A stretch of 64,000 nucleotides of DNA from Rosenbergiella nectarea (GTDB lineage: Bacteria; Pseudomonadota; Gammaproteobacteria; Enterobacterales; Enterobacteriaceae). This document shows, one piece after another, positions 53,371 to 62,461 of the stretch. The DNA lies in assembly GCF_900111105.1 (NCBI RefSeq), contig NZ_FOGC01000002.1, forward strand, positions 124,001 to 188,000, given 5' to 3'. Both the position numbers and the translations under genes were made by a program. The notes below the pieces were generated by a model. The model was not told the DNA's origin and did not search any database. It was given only the letters and a program-made list of their open reading frames with translations. Numbering within the stretch: the first letter of the stretch is position 1; each line of letters opens with the position of its first letter.

Positions 53371-54642
53371 GTGAACAAGCTTTTTTCTTTTTCTTTTTTA
53401 GCGATGTTGGTCGCCCAACCCGCTTTTGCAGCGTCTCAACAGGAAAGTAACGGATTCATCGAAGATAGCCACCTTAATCTTTTAATCAAAAATGCGATGA
53501 TCAATCGTAATTACAAAGATGAGGGGGTACGTACGCGCCGCGAATGGGGTCAGGCCTTCATCGGTACCTATAGCTCCGGCTTTACCCAAGGTGCGGTAGG
53601 CTTCGGTGTCGATGCCATCGGACAATACGCCGTCCGTCTGGATGGTGGACGTGGCCGCAGCGGTGCGGGGGGGATTGACTACTTTTCGCAAGACAGCGAT
53701 GGCCGCGCGAAGAAAGATTTGGCGAAATTTGGCGCGACAGCGAAAATGCGCTTTTCCAATACCGTTTTCAGTTACGGCACCCAGCAGCCGACTCTTCCAA
53801 TATTAACCTCGGACAGTTCTCGTCTATTAGCTGAAACCTACACCGGTTTTATGCTAGATTCTCAGGAGATCGACGGTCTGGATATTACCGGTGGCTACTT
53901 TACCGCCGAGCAGCGGAAAAGTGCCGAGAGCCACGACTCTGGCTTAGATAATATCGCCTTTGGTGGCGTGAAATATGTCTTTAATGACCAGTTCACCGCT
54001 TCGGCCTATGCGTCTCATGTGCGAGATGTCGATAATAAACAGTATTTAGGCTTTACCTATACCCAACCGTTCGACGAAAAGCAGAAGATGGTCTGGGACT
54101 TTAATGGCTATAACTCCCGCCTTGATAAAGCCTATGCTGAAAGTATCAACAGCGGCCGCAGCAATACTATTTGGAGCCTAGCGGCTAGCTACACCTACGA
54201 TATCCATACTTTCAAAGTCGCTTACCAACAGAATACCGGTAGCAGTGGCTATAAGTATGGCGGCTACCGTAATAAAGGCGGAATCGGTGATGGCGGTAAC
54301 ACTATTTGGTTAGCGAACTCCTACTGGTCTGACTTTAACGGTGAGGATGAGCGCTCTTGGCAAGCCGCTTATTCCGTGGATCTAGCGGGGTTAGGTATTG
54401 AAGGACTACGTTATGACGTGGCGTATGTGCGCGGCGATAACATCAAAACGTCGGCCTCAAGTAACGGTCATGAACATGAGTTCTTCAATCAGATCCAATA
54501 TAAGATCCCATCCGGTTTCGCCAAAGATCTTCAATTAGGGATCCGTTACTCGGTGTTACGTGTCTCGTCTGACGCCTCTGACTACAATGCTGGGGGGAGT
54601 GAAATTCGCGTCATCGCCCAGTATCCATTATCCATTTTCTAA
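53371..54642 (+). CDS. OprD-family outer membrane porin
   Basis: A 423-residue outer membrane protein with a signal peptide (about 1-20, ending AFA). The N-terminal GFIEDSHLNLLIKNAMINRNY and REWGQAFIGTYSSGFTQGAVGFGVDA, and the alternating strands with a terminal Phe, are typical of the OprD/OccD-type barrel (18 strands), which takes up amino acids or small carboxylic compounds in Pseudomonas and some enterics. A link to the neighbouring scavenging genes is inferred from position. The start is GTG at 53371 and the ribosome-binding site looks weak. Confidence 0.8.
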   Translation: MNKLFSFSFLAMLVAQPAFAASQQESNGFIEDSHLNLLIKNAMINRNYKDEGVRTRREWGQAFIGTYSSGFTQGAVGFGVDAIGQYAVRLDGGRGRSGAGGIDYFSQDSDGRAKKDLAKFGATAKMRFSNTVFSYGTQQPTLPILTSDSSRLLAETYTGFMLDSQEIDGLDITGGYFTAEQRKSAESHDSGLDNIAFGGVKYVFNDQFTASAYASHVRDVDNKQYLGFTYTQPFDEKQKMVWDFNGYNSRLDKAYAESINSGRSNTIWSLAASYTYDIHTFKVAYQQNTGSSGYKYGGYRNKGGIGDGGNTIWLANSYWSDFNGEDERSWQAAYSVDLAGLGIEGLRYDVAYVRGDNIKTSASSNGHEHEFFNQIQYKIPSGFAKDLQLGIRYSVLRVSSDASDYNAGGSEIRVIAQYPLSIF

Positions 54643-54650
54643 TCTCTGCA

Positions 54651-54678
54651 GGTCGTCATCCTCTCTAGGGTGGCGACC
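54651..54678 (+). terminator. Imperfect hairpin after the porin gene
   Basis: GGTCGTCATCC pairs with GGGTGGCGACC around a short loop, a few bases after the stop. There is no T run; a weak terminator or processing site. Confidence 0.4.
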
Positions 54679-54820
54679 CTCACTTCACTCCCTTATTCCC
54701 TTAAGGTTTTGGTGCTAAATCAGCCTTTATTATTCTTCAACAATACCTTAACGCAAAAATTGCCACATCCTGGTCGGCCAGTGAGAGTAAAACCTAAGGC
54801 TTCTCATCGACGAGGTAACT

Positions 54821-56068
54821 ATGAATCCGACCCTATTAGCATTACAACCTGACATTCAAGCACTGCTCCCTAAACTCGAAGCGCTGTATAAAGATCTCCA
54901 TCAGCATCCCGAACTGTCGATGCAAGAATTTAGAACCGCCGCGCTTGTCGCCAAAAACCTGCAACACGCTGGCTATCAGGTGACGGAAGAAGTGGGGGTA
55001 ACCGGCGTCGTGGGGCTATTAGAAAATGGTGAGGGACCCGTCGTCATGTTACGGGCCGATATGGATGCCTTGCCAATGCCTGAAAAGACCGGTCTGCCTT
55101 ATGCGAGTCAAGCAGTGGGGAAACTAGAGGATGGAACGCCAACGCCAGTTTCCCATATGTGTGGCCATGATATGCATGTTGCCTGGTTACTCGGTGCGGC
55201 GGAAATTTTCGCTAATCATCGAGAATTATGGAAGGGAACATCAATGCTGGTGTTCCAACCGGGTGAGGAGATTGGTAAAGGGGCCTTGGCGATGATTGAG
55301 GCGATGGAACATTTCCCTAAGCCGGATATTATTCTGGGACAGCATGTGATGGTCGGTAAGGCCGGGTCTATTGGCTATCGCACGGGGGCAATCTTGACGG
55401 CAGGCGATAGCCTACACGTTACCTTCCATGGTCGTGGAGCGCACGGTTCGATGCCGCAGAATGCGATTGACCCGGTGATGATGGCGGCCCATTCAGCCGT
55501 GCGCTTGCAGACCATTGTCTCGCGAGAGACCTCTCCTCTCGATAGTGCCGTCCTGACGATTGGCTCGATTCAGGCAGGGACAAAAGAAAATATTATTCCT
55601 GATGAGGCGACCCTAAAACTGAATATGCGCAGTTATAAAGATTCAGTACGTGAGAAAATGATAAGCTCGGTGAAACGCATCTGTCATTGCGAAAGTCATG
55701 CATCGGGTGCCGGTGATCCAGACATTAATTTCATTGATAGTTATCCGGTCACGGTGAACGACAGTCAGGCAACGGAGAAACTGGCTCAGCAATTTGTCGC
55801 TCATTTTGCCGATCGATGTTTCGAGACCGAGCCGGTAACCGCGAGCGAAGACTTCAGTCAATTTGGTCGTCATTGGCGAGTGCCTTACGTCTTCTGGTTT
55901 GTGGGGGGAACGGATCCGCAGGTCTGGGCGCAGGCTCAACAAACGCAGAGTATTGCCAATATCCCGGCGAATCACTCTTCACACTTTACGCTTCACCTGC
56001 CGGGTACAATGCAGGCTGGATTGGAAGCGATGCTGCTGGCCGCGCTGACGTGGTCTGCGGCCGACTAA
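54821..56068 (+). CDS. M20 amidohydrolase, second copy in the cluster
   Basis: A 415-residue member of the same family as the gene at 51026. The metal-binding motifs are HMCGHDMHVA near 113, PGEEIGKGA near 147 and GAHGSMPQNAID near 208, with a terminal His in NHSSHFTLH near 386. GGTAAC sits before the ATG at 54821. It probably deacylates N-acyl amino acids, hippurate-type or similar substrates. Two M20 enzymes framing a binding protein and a porin suggest uptake and cleavage of acylated substrates. Confidence 0.85.
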   Translation: MNPTLLALQPDIQALLPKLEALYKDLHQHPELSMQEFRTAALVAKNLQHAGYQVTEEVGVTGVVGLLENGEGPVVMLRADMDALPMPEKTGLPYASQAVGKLEDGTPTPVSHMCGHDMHVAWLLGAAEIFANHRELWKGTSMLVFQPGEEIGKGALAMIEAMEHFPKPDIILGQHVMVGKAGSIGYRTGAILTAGDSLHVTFHGRGAHGSMPQNAIDPVMMAAHSAVRLQTIVSRETSPLDSAVLTIGSIQAGTKENIIPDEATLKLNMRSYKDSVREKMISSVKRICHCESHASGAGDPDINFIDSYPVTVNDSQATEKLAQQFVAHFADRCFETEPVTASEDFSQFGRHWRVPYVFWFVGGTDPQVWAQAQQTQSIANIPANHSSHFTLHLPGTMQAGLEAMLLAALTWSAAD

Positions 56069-56084
56069 TCTGCGTGACTACGGC

Positions 56085-56537
56085 ATGATTATTGATTCTC
56101 TTCTCCCTATCCTTGAATGGTGGAGAAGAGAAGATGACCAAAACATTTCAGGAACACTGACCGCAGATTTTACCCGCGGGTCGAAAAGCCCGACCCAAGC
56201 GGTGATTGCCTCGTTATCGGCGTTTCCTATCGCGAATACAATCCCCATGCTATTGGGGGGGATTGTGGCTGCCAGCCTGGCAGCAAAAGACGGTAACTTA
56301 GCGCAACTACTCAATCAGCTCGGCCCCGGCTATACGCTCTTTGCGGCGCTGTTCCTTGTGATCAACTGTGCCTCGGTGGCCAGCAACGGTCTGTATAATG
56401 CCGCGGCGGGGTGGGGAAGCCTATTTAATCTACCTTTCCAACGTTTGGCCGTCATTCTTAGGGTGCGCGAGGCAACGGGCACCTCGCTAGCCGTGCTAAG
56501 CCGTTTCGGTTGCGCTAGCGAGCAATGTAACCGGTAA
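56085..56537 (+). pseudogene. Fragment of an NCS1-like (cytosine/purine-type) permease
   Basis: About 150 residues holding LSAFPIANTIPMLLGGIVAAS, LNQLGPGYTLFAALFLVIN and SNGLYNAAAGWGSLFNLPF, which resemble the middle membrane helices of nucleobase permeases of the NCS1 group (cytosine permease type). The normal protein is about 420-450 residues with twelve helices, so this is a truncated remnant. The first residues from 56085 do not look like a native start. Its end overlaps the YdeP-type gene on the other strand. Confidence 0.55.
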
Positions 56538-58775
56538 GGATTTATAGGCAGGAGTTCCACTTTGTTGATCGCGATAACTTAATGGAATAAGGATATTGGC
56601 TTCGGGGTAATAAGCGCCTACCGAACCCTTGGCAATGGCATATTCGATCACGGTGATCTGCTTCATTTTCGCTTGGCAATCAGGTAAAGCGGTCACGATA
56701 TCCACCATGTCGCCATGTTCGAGTCCTTGTTCGCTCATGTCTTCTGGATTCATAAACAGCACGTCTCGACGGCCAAAGACGCCACGGTAGCGATCATCTA
56801 AGCCATAAAGCGTGGTGTTGTATTGATCGTGACTGCGTAAGGTGATTAAGCGAAAGACTCGCTGCTCAGTGAGAGCATGATCTTCATTAAGTCCTGGATA
56901 GACCATAAAATGCGCCCGACCTGACGGCGTTGGCCATTGGCGTTGAGTGGGTGGCAAGGGCATACGAAAGCCACCCGGCTGTTCAATCCGATGGTTGTAT
57001 TGCGTAAACCCCGGGATAGTGGCCTCAATGGCATCGCGAATACGGGCGTAATCTTCAACGTAATAGGCGTAATTCACCCGCGAGTGAGGCAATGTCGCCT
57101 GGGCAATCCCGGCCACAATCGCGATTTCGGATAATAACGCGGGTGAGGCGGGTTTGAGTTTACCCGCAGAGGCATGCACCATCGACATACTGTCTTCGAC
57201 CGTAATAGATTGTGGGCCGGTGACTTGTCGGTCAATTTCGGTGCGCCCCAAACAAGGTAGGATCAGGGTTTCTTTAGCCACTAGCAGGTGGCTACGGTTA
57301 AGTTTAGTCGCGATATGGACACTCAATTCTAACGCTTTGAGTGCCGGGAAACAGTGTTGCGGATCGGGCAGGGCGACGGCAAAGTTTCCACCCAAACAGA
57401 TTAGGGCCTTGGATTCCCCCCGGATAATCGCTTCCATCGCCGCCGCCGCATCGTGCCCGTGTTCGCGCGGTGAACGTATCCCAAAGAAATGATCCAGATC
57501 CTGTAAGAATCGCTCGGTAGGTTTCTCAGAGATACCCACCGTTCGGTTCCCTTGGACATTTGAGTGACCGCGTAATGGGCAGATCCCCGCGCCAGCCTTG
57601 CCAAAGTTTCCGCGCATCAACAGCAGGCTCGCAATTAACTGTACGTTTTCGGTACCGTGCTCATGCTGAGTAATCCCCATACCGTAGGTAATGATGGTGG
57701 CCTTCGAGTTAGCGTAATGTTCAGCGACACGGGTGAGTTGTTCGACGCTCAAGCCACTCGCTTGTTCTATGGCTTGCCAAGAGGTCGCGCGGAGATCGTC
57801 GGCAAATTCCTCAAAGCCCAGAGTATGTTCTTCGATAAACGGATGATCCAATACATCTTGATTGATCGCTTCAGCCTCCAGCAGTGCTTTGGCGATCCCT
57901 TTGAGTGCGGCGGCATCCCCGCCCGCTTTAACCTGGTAATAGGATGAGGCGATATCCGTCGACTGATACGTCGCCATCTCCAATGGATTTTGCGGATCAG
58001 CGAAGCGCTCTAAGGCACGCTCCTTCATCGGATTGAAGACGATGATCGGCACGTTGCGACGAGCCGCCTCATGCAGCGTCCCCATCATCCGCGGATGGTT
58101 GGTACCGGGGTTATGACCGATCGAGATAATAAGCTCTGTTTTATCGAAGTCCTCTAAGGAGACCGTCCCTTTACCGATGCCAATGGAGTGCGGTAATCCA
58201 ACGCTGGTCGCCTCGTGACACATATTCGAACAATCAGGAAAGTTATTGCAGCCGTATTCACGTACCATTAACTGATAGAGGTAAGCGGCCTCGTTAGAGG
58301 TCCGTCCAGAGGTGTAGAACTCGGCTTGTTCAGGGGGAATTCCCTGTAAGGTATCGCCGATAAGGCTAAATGCCTGTTCCCAACTGGCAGGTTGCAGGGT
58401 ATCTGTGGCAGCGTTATAGCGAAGCGGTTGGGTTAAGCGGCCATAACCTTCTAGTTCATAATCGCTGCGTGTGAGCAGGGTACTGACCGGGGTTTTACTC
58501 AGAAACTCTGCGGTGACGCGTCGAGAGGTCGCTTCCCAGGTAACCGCCTTCGCGCCGTTCTCACAAAATTGGAAGGTAGAGTGATGATTTTTATCCGGCC
58601 AAGCACATCCCGGACAGTCGAAGCCATCAGGCTGGTTAGTATTAAGGAGCGCCTTGGGGGCGACCAAGGTATCCATCTGCGTTTTGACGGCAATCGCCGT
58701 GGCTTTCAACGCCCCCCAGCCACCAGCCGGTCCATTATAGGGATGAATACCAGGAACGTGACGTTTGGTCGACAT
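56496..58775 (-). CDS. ydeP: YdeP-type FdhF-family molybdopterin oxidoreductase
   Basis: A 759-residue molybdopterin-guanine-dinucleotide enzyme of the formate dehydrogenase fold. The N-terminal part has GFDCPGCAWPDKNHHSTFQF, and the core carries EFYTSGRTSNEAAYLYQ, HNPGTNHPRMMGTLHEAARR and LLMRGNFGKAGAGICPLRGH. Near the end come the dinucleotide-binding blocks (ITLRSHDQYNTTLYGLDDRY). The C-terminal ASATETA is short. The E. coli YdeP protein is linked to acid resistance but its reaction is not firmly known. The ATG at 58775 follows GGAG; four codons further upstream are excluded. Confidence 0.85.
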   Translation of the reverse strand: MSTKRHVPGIHPYNGPAGGWGALKATAIAVKTQMDTLVAPKALLNTNQPDGFDCPGCAWPDKNHHSTFQFCENGAKAVTWEATSRRVTAEFLSKTPVSTLLTRSDYELEGYGRLTQPLRYNAATDTLQPASWEQAFSLIGDTLQGIPPEQAEFYTSGRTSNEAAYLYQLMVREYGCNNFPDCSNMCHEATSVGLPHSIGIGKGTVSLEDFDKTELIISIGHNPGTNHPRMMGTLHEAARRNVPIIVFNPMKERALERFADPQNPLEMATYQSTDIASSYYQVKAGGDAAALKGIAKALLEAEAINQDVLDHPFIEEHTLGFEEFADDLRATSWQAIEQASGLSVEQLTRVAEHYANSKATIITYGMGITQHEHGTENVQLIASLLLMRGNFGKAGAGICPLRGHSNVQGNRTVGISEKPTERFLQDLDHFFGIRSPREHGHDAAAAMEAIIRGESKALICLGGNFAVALPDPQHCFPALKALELSVHIATKLNRSHLLVAKETLILPCLGRTEIDRQVTGPQSITVEDSMSMVHASAGKLKPASPALLSEIAIVAGIAQATLPHSRVNYAYYVEDYARIRDAIEATIPGFTQYNHRIEQPGGFRMPLPPTQRQWPTPSGRAHFMVYPGLNEDHALTEQRVFRLITLRSHDQYNTTLYGLDDRYRGVFGRRDVLFMNPEDMSEQGLEHGDMVDIVTALPDCQAKMKQITVIEYAIAKGSVGAYYPEANILIPLSYRDQQSGTPAYKSLPVTLLASATETA

Positions 58776-58895
58776 GAGTGACTCCAATAGGCTAGGGGAT
58801 TGGCTTAATTATAGGCGCCTAATGATGTCAAGCAAGAGTAAGAAGTGTGTCGAGAAATGAGAGGGATAAGCTAGCATCACCTTCCCCCTAGCGAA

Positions 58896-59312
58896 TTACT
58901 CTTTAGAAATACTGTATTTTCCTGCCCCGAGTAGCATCACCACTAGGCCACCAACTAAATAGAGGGCCTCAGTTTCTAATGCCCAGGCTCCCACCTCGGT
59001 AGTATTCCAGAAGTTTGCACCTGCAATTAATAAGACGGCAAAGACCATATTGATGGCATAGACCAGTGCCGCCACACGAGTGAAGAGGCCGAGAATGATA
59101 CAGAGTGGCGCGATGACTTCCCCGAGGTAAGCACCGTAAGCGAGTAGGCTAGGAAGGTGGTGGGCCGCAAGGATTGGGGCAATCCACGATACACCGTGCG
59201 TTAACTTGAAATATCCATGAAATAGCATCAAACCACCCAGTAATACTCTGAGAAGTAAACGCCCTGCGTTAGGGTGATCCACGGCATGATTAAATCTAGT
59301 GAGTAGTGTCAT
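58896..59312 (-). CDS. DoxX-family membrane protein, second copy
   Basis: About 138 residues with four membrane helices, including LLLRVLLGGLMLFHGYFKLTHG, PSLLAYGAYLGEVIAPLCIILGLFTRVAALVY and a last helix to LGAGKYSISKE. The HGxxK-like start is usual for DoxX. The ATG at 59312 follows GGAGAGACT. Different from the copy at 45926. Function unknown. Confidence 0.82.
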   Translation of the reverse strand: MTLLTRFNHAVDHPNAGRLLLRVLLGGLMLFHGYFKLTHGVSWIAPILAAHHLPSLLAYGAYLGEVIAPLCIILGLFTRVAALVYAINMVFAVLLIAGANFWNTTEVGAWALETEALYLVGGLVVMLLGAGKYSISKE

Positions 59313-59616
59313 CACAGTCTCTCCTGTTGAAAAACCAATCATATAGCGGAATAGTTACGTGATGAAATTGAATATATTTGAATATGATGGGAAAAATATT
59401 TGCGCGTAAATTCAATAAGTCATCCCGTTTTTGACTCAAAGGCTGGCGTATGCCATGCCGTGTTAACGAAGTAAAAATACTCACTCTAGAGTCCAGTACC
59501 ACTATTCAAGCTATGATGCTGATCAGCTTTTGTTAAGATAAACCGCCGTATGATGTCACTCTCACGTTAACACTGTTACTTAGCATGGGCTGCGGCCTAG
59601 AGGAAAAAACATCTTT
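59313..59616. other. Gap between the second doxX and the phosphatase gene
   Basis: About 304 bases; no gene is seen. The divergent promoters of the two flanking genes should lie here; no known operator could be picked out. Confidence 0.4.
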
Positions 59617-60381
59617 ATGTCTCAACACATTACATTAGAAAGCATTGCTAATTTTCGTCAATTGGGCGGACTTATTGGGGCGAATGGAAGAACGATTCGC
59701 GCAAACTGCCTCTTTCGCTGTAGCGCATTGGACAGGCTTAATGAGCCGGATACTCAGCAATTGGCCCAACTCGCAGGCGTTACCATTCTCGATTATCGTG
59801 ATATTCATGAAGCGCAGGCCAGACCCGACCGGATAGTCGCGGGAGGAGATTACCTGAATGTTCCTGCTAATCCCCCGGACCTGGCCGTCGATGCGAAAGT
59901 GGTAGAGTTCTCGCCGCAGGCCATTGAAGCATTAGACGTCGATCGTTTTATGACGCAGCTTTATCAGCAATTACCTTTCAATAATCCGGCGTGGCATCAG
60001 TTGATCGCCACGCTTAGTCACCCTGAAACTAACACGGTTATCCAGCACTGTGCAGTCGGTAAAGATCGTACCGGTATAGGCTGTGCGATCACGCTCTTAC
60101 TATTGGGATGTGAAGAGTCAGTCATTATTGACGACTATCTGGCGACCAACGGCAGATTGGAGAGTATTGGCCAGCACGCTTTAGCACAGTGGCCAGTGGC
60201 GGTAAGCGAAAAAGCGCAGGCCAACTTTCGGCACCTGCTCTCAGTCGATAAAGGGTGGCTAGTGGCAGCCTTTACTGAGATAAAGCAACGATACATTTCG
60301 ATTGAGCAGTGGCTGGAACAGGAATATGGCGTTACCGCACAGCAACGCCAAACGATTCAAGATAAATGGCTTGAAGCTTAG
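59617..60381 (+). CDS. Tyrosine phosphatase (CX5R family)
   Basis: A 254-residue cytoplasmic enzyme with the P-loop HCAVGKDRTG near 147 (Cys nucleophile and Arg) and, upstream, NFRQLGGLIGANGRTIRANCLFRCSAL and LDYRDIHEAQARPDRI, the standard features of the bacterial Y-phosphatase-like group. Substrate unknown; members act on phosphotyrosine or phosphoinositides. It converges with zinT, overlapping its stop by four bases. Confidence 0.85.
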   Translation: MSQHITLESIANFRQLGGLIGANGRTIRANCLFRCSALDRLNEPDTQQLAQLAGVTILDYRDIHEAQARPDRIVAGGDYLNVPANPPDLAVDAKVVEFSPQAIEALDVDRFMTQLYQQLPFNNPAWHQLIATLSHPETNTVIQHCAVGKDRTGIGCAITLLLLGCEESVIIDDYLATNGRLESIGQHALAQWPVAVSEKAQANFRHLLSVDKGWLVAAFTEIKQRYISIEQWLEQEYGVTAQQRQTIQDKWLEA

Positions 60382-61022
60382 TGGTGCAGCATGTCGTCAA
60401 TAATGTCCTTCTCCATCATTTGGTACGGAAAGTAAGTCGGCCAATGATGGAGTTCGGTGAATAACGCTTGTTGTGAGTCATTACCAAGGAAAATATGGAA
60501 GTGATCAGAATGGTGTGGCGCGATACGATGATCGCTAAACTGTAGATAGCGCGGCGCTTTCGAAGCCGTGTCACGACATTCGAATAGATACCTCACCCCG
60601 CGTTTGCCCGAAGGATACGTCAGGATCTTATAGCCCGCACTGTGGTAGTGACAGGAGGTTTTATTCTGACCTTGAATAAATTCGACCTTCCCATTCTCTA
60701 TTTCGATACTGTCGATATCCGTCCGATAACCGGTTTGGTAATAGTCAGCAATCTCGTTTTCAGATTTATGTTGTGCAGCGGCTTTCGCTTTAAAAACGGG
60801 CGCTAGTGCCCCTTTTTGTAATAAGGGATAAACTGACTGCCATACGCCATCCCAATCAGAGAGCGGCCGGTCTGCGACTTGCTGATCGCTAAACTCTCCT
60901 TGCGAAATCTTTTTTTCTTCCGCGCTCATCACATGACCGTGACTGCCATGCGCCCAGACCCCGATGGGAGCACTGTAAAGTAAGGCTAAAACTAGCCGTT
61001 TTTTCAGAGGTGTGAATATCAT
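60378..61022 (-). CDS. zinT: ZinT metal-binding periplasmic protein
   Basis: A 214-residue zinc-binding protein with a signal peptide (about 1-24). Metal ligands include the N-terminal HGSHGH and the C-terminal HHSDHFHIFLG block, the site in ZinT/YodA that loads zinc for the ZnuABC system. The size and blocks (ADYYQTGYRTDIDSIEI, CHYHSAGYKILTYPSGKRGVR) match the family. A Zur box sits just upstream at 61042-61060. Confidence 0.9.
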   Translation of the reverse strand: MIFTPLKKRLVLALLYSAPIGVWAHGSHGHVMSAEEKKISQGEFSDQQVADRPLSDWDGVWQSVYPLLQKGALAPVFKAKAAAQHKSENEIADYYQTGYRTDIDSIEIENGKVEFIQGQNKTSCHYHSAGYKILTYPSGKRGVRYLFECRDTASKAPRYLQFSDHRIAPHHSDHFHIFLGNDSQQALFTELHHWPTYFPYQMMEKDIIDDMLHH

Positions 61023-61041
61023 GGTAAACCCTTAGTTATAT

Positions 61042-61060
61042 TTTGTTATAACATAACATT
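61042..61060 (-). promoter_or_regulatory. Zur box upstream of zinT
   Basis: On the minus strand AATGTTATGTTATAACAAA, an inverted repeat of about 15 matches out of 19 to the enterobacterial Zur box (AATGTTATAATATAACATT) as I recall it. It lies 20-40 bases before the ATG at 61022, so repression by zinc-loaded Zur is expected. Confidence 0.75.
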
Positions 61061-61412
61061 AAGGTGGGTGGATTTCTACTACGTTGAGCGTGATTTATGG
61101 AGGGATAATCCTTGTCTTTAACACTTTCGTATATCAAGAGGGAGAGTAACAAAACGGGGCAATACTAAAAGTAAACTGACGGAAGAAAAGTGATGAAGTT
61201 TATAAGGTTAGAAAAGAACTTCGATGAATTCAGACTGAAATAGCGCTCCTGTTGAGGGTAAGTTCCAAAAAAGGTAATGAGCAAAATCGTAGGCTGAACG
61301 GCATGGCGGGTTACAAGGGCAAATAGAAACTGAAATTCATCATTGATTATCTACACAACAGTATGAGAATGACGACCACCGTTACGAAGCATAACGGTGG
61401 TTAACGTAGAAA
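61061..61412. other. Gap between zinT and the pilus tip gene
   Basis: About 350 bases. Nothing recognised except the usual promoter region of zinT near 61060. Confidence 0.35.
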
Positions 61413-62461
61413 TTAATACGTTAAGGTTATGACAACCGTATCAGTATAAGTCCCTGTATTCCCCGGTATAGCGGTTCCTTTGGCAATGCGGCCATAAATA
61501 GTGGTTGTTTGGATATTTCCAGTACCCGTTAACGAAACACCGCCACTTCCTCCTACGCTAGAAGTCCCGCCGGTCTCATCCCATACCGCAGCCGAAGCGC
61601 TGGGGGTCGTTTTGTAGAGTTGATAGGGTATATAGGCACTGCCATTTGCCATTCGTCTTGTCCCCGTCAGCGAGTTATTACCGCTACCAAGATAGAGGGT
61701 GTAGGGAGTATTCAGATTACAAACCGAGAAAACGGCGCTCGTGGCATCGTAATTTTGAGAGGCTGTATTAATATCACTGATTGTCCCGAAATCTAGGGTT
61801 TTACTAGTATTTAATTGGCAATAACTGGGCATGGTTAAGGTATAGGTCATTGTCAGATCGGCATAATCCCATCCCCCGCCAGCAGAGCCTTCACAAGCAC
61901 CACTTCCATCCTGCATATCAATGATCAGGTGAAAAGAGCCTTGGTAACTTCCTGTAGGGTAAGCTCGGAGAATGTTTGTATTAGTGGGCACCCTAAAGGT
62001 GATGGAATAAGGGACTTGATAGCCCGAAGAGACTGTTCTCGCCGGCCCATACCAGGTGTCGGTACTGAGTGAACTCGTCCGAGTCACTCCACCGACACTG
62101 AGATTAACCAATTGATAGGCGAGGGCTTGATTACTGACACTTGAGGTAATACCACTAAATACAGTTTTTGCACATATGTAGGGGCTAACTTTTGTTCTAC
62201 CGCCTTGTAGTATGCAAATTAAATCCATAAAACCACAGGGCTGTACACATGTAATGGTTCCACTAAAGGTGATATCGGCATTTGCTGTGTTGTTTGCTGC
62301 AGTAAAGCTAAAGACTTTAGAGAAACTTGTGGTGGTCGCGGTACAACTGGCCTGTGACGTTGGGATAAGAAAAAAAAGAGCCCACTTAATATGACTAATC
62401 TTAGTAAAATGGAGAGACGAAAGAAGCGTCTCAGTACGCTCTGGATTTTGATTAATGGCAT
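61413..62461 (-). pseudogene. Csu-type tip subunit with spore coat U domains, split at an 8-base homopolymer
   Basis: The intended product is a secreted two-domain SCPU (spore coat U) protein of about 350 residues, the size of Csu-type pilus tip subunits. A start at about 62461 (MPLIKIQSVLRRFFRLSILL) gives an N-terminal signal peptide; from about 62369 on the mature part follows (ASCTATTTSFSKVFSFTAA, CVQPCGFMDLICILQGG) and runs to 61413 with two SCPU domains (SYCQLNTSKTLDFGTISDI begins the second). The two halves are in different frames. The shift is at an A8/T8 run at 62370-62377: with nine bases the frame would be restored as LFFFLIPTSQA, a proper signal peptide. It follows the usher gene on the minus strand. 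Confidence 0.8.
62370..62377. repeat. Homopolymer A8/T8 inside the signal peptide of the pilus tip gene
   Basis: Eight A on the plus strand (eight T on the coding strand). One more base would bring the gene into frame, so this is either a phase-variation tract, a fixed mutation or a sequencing length error. Confidence 0.75.
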
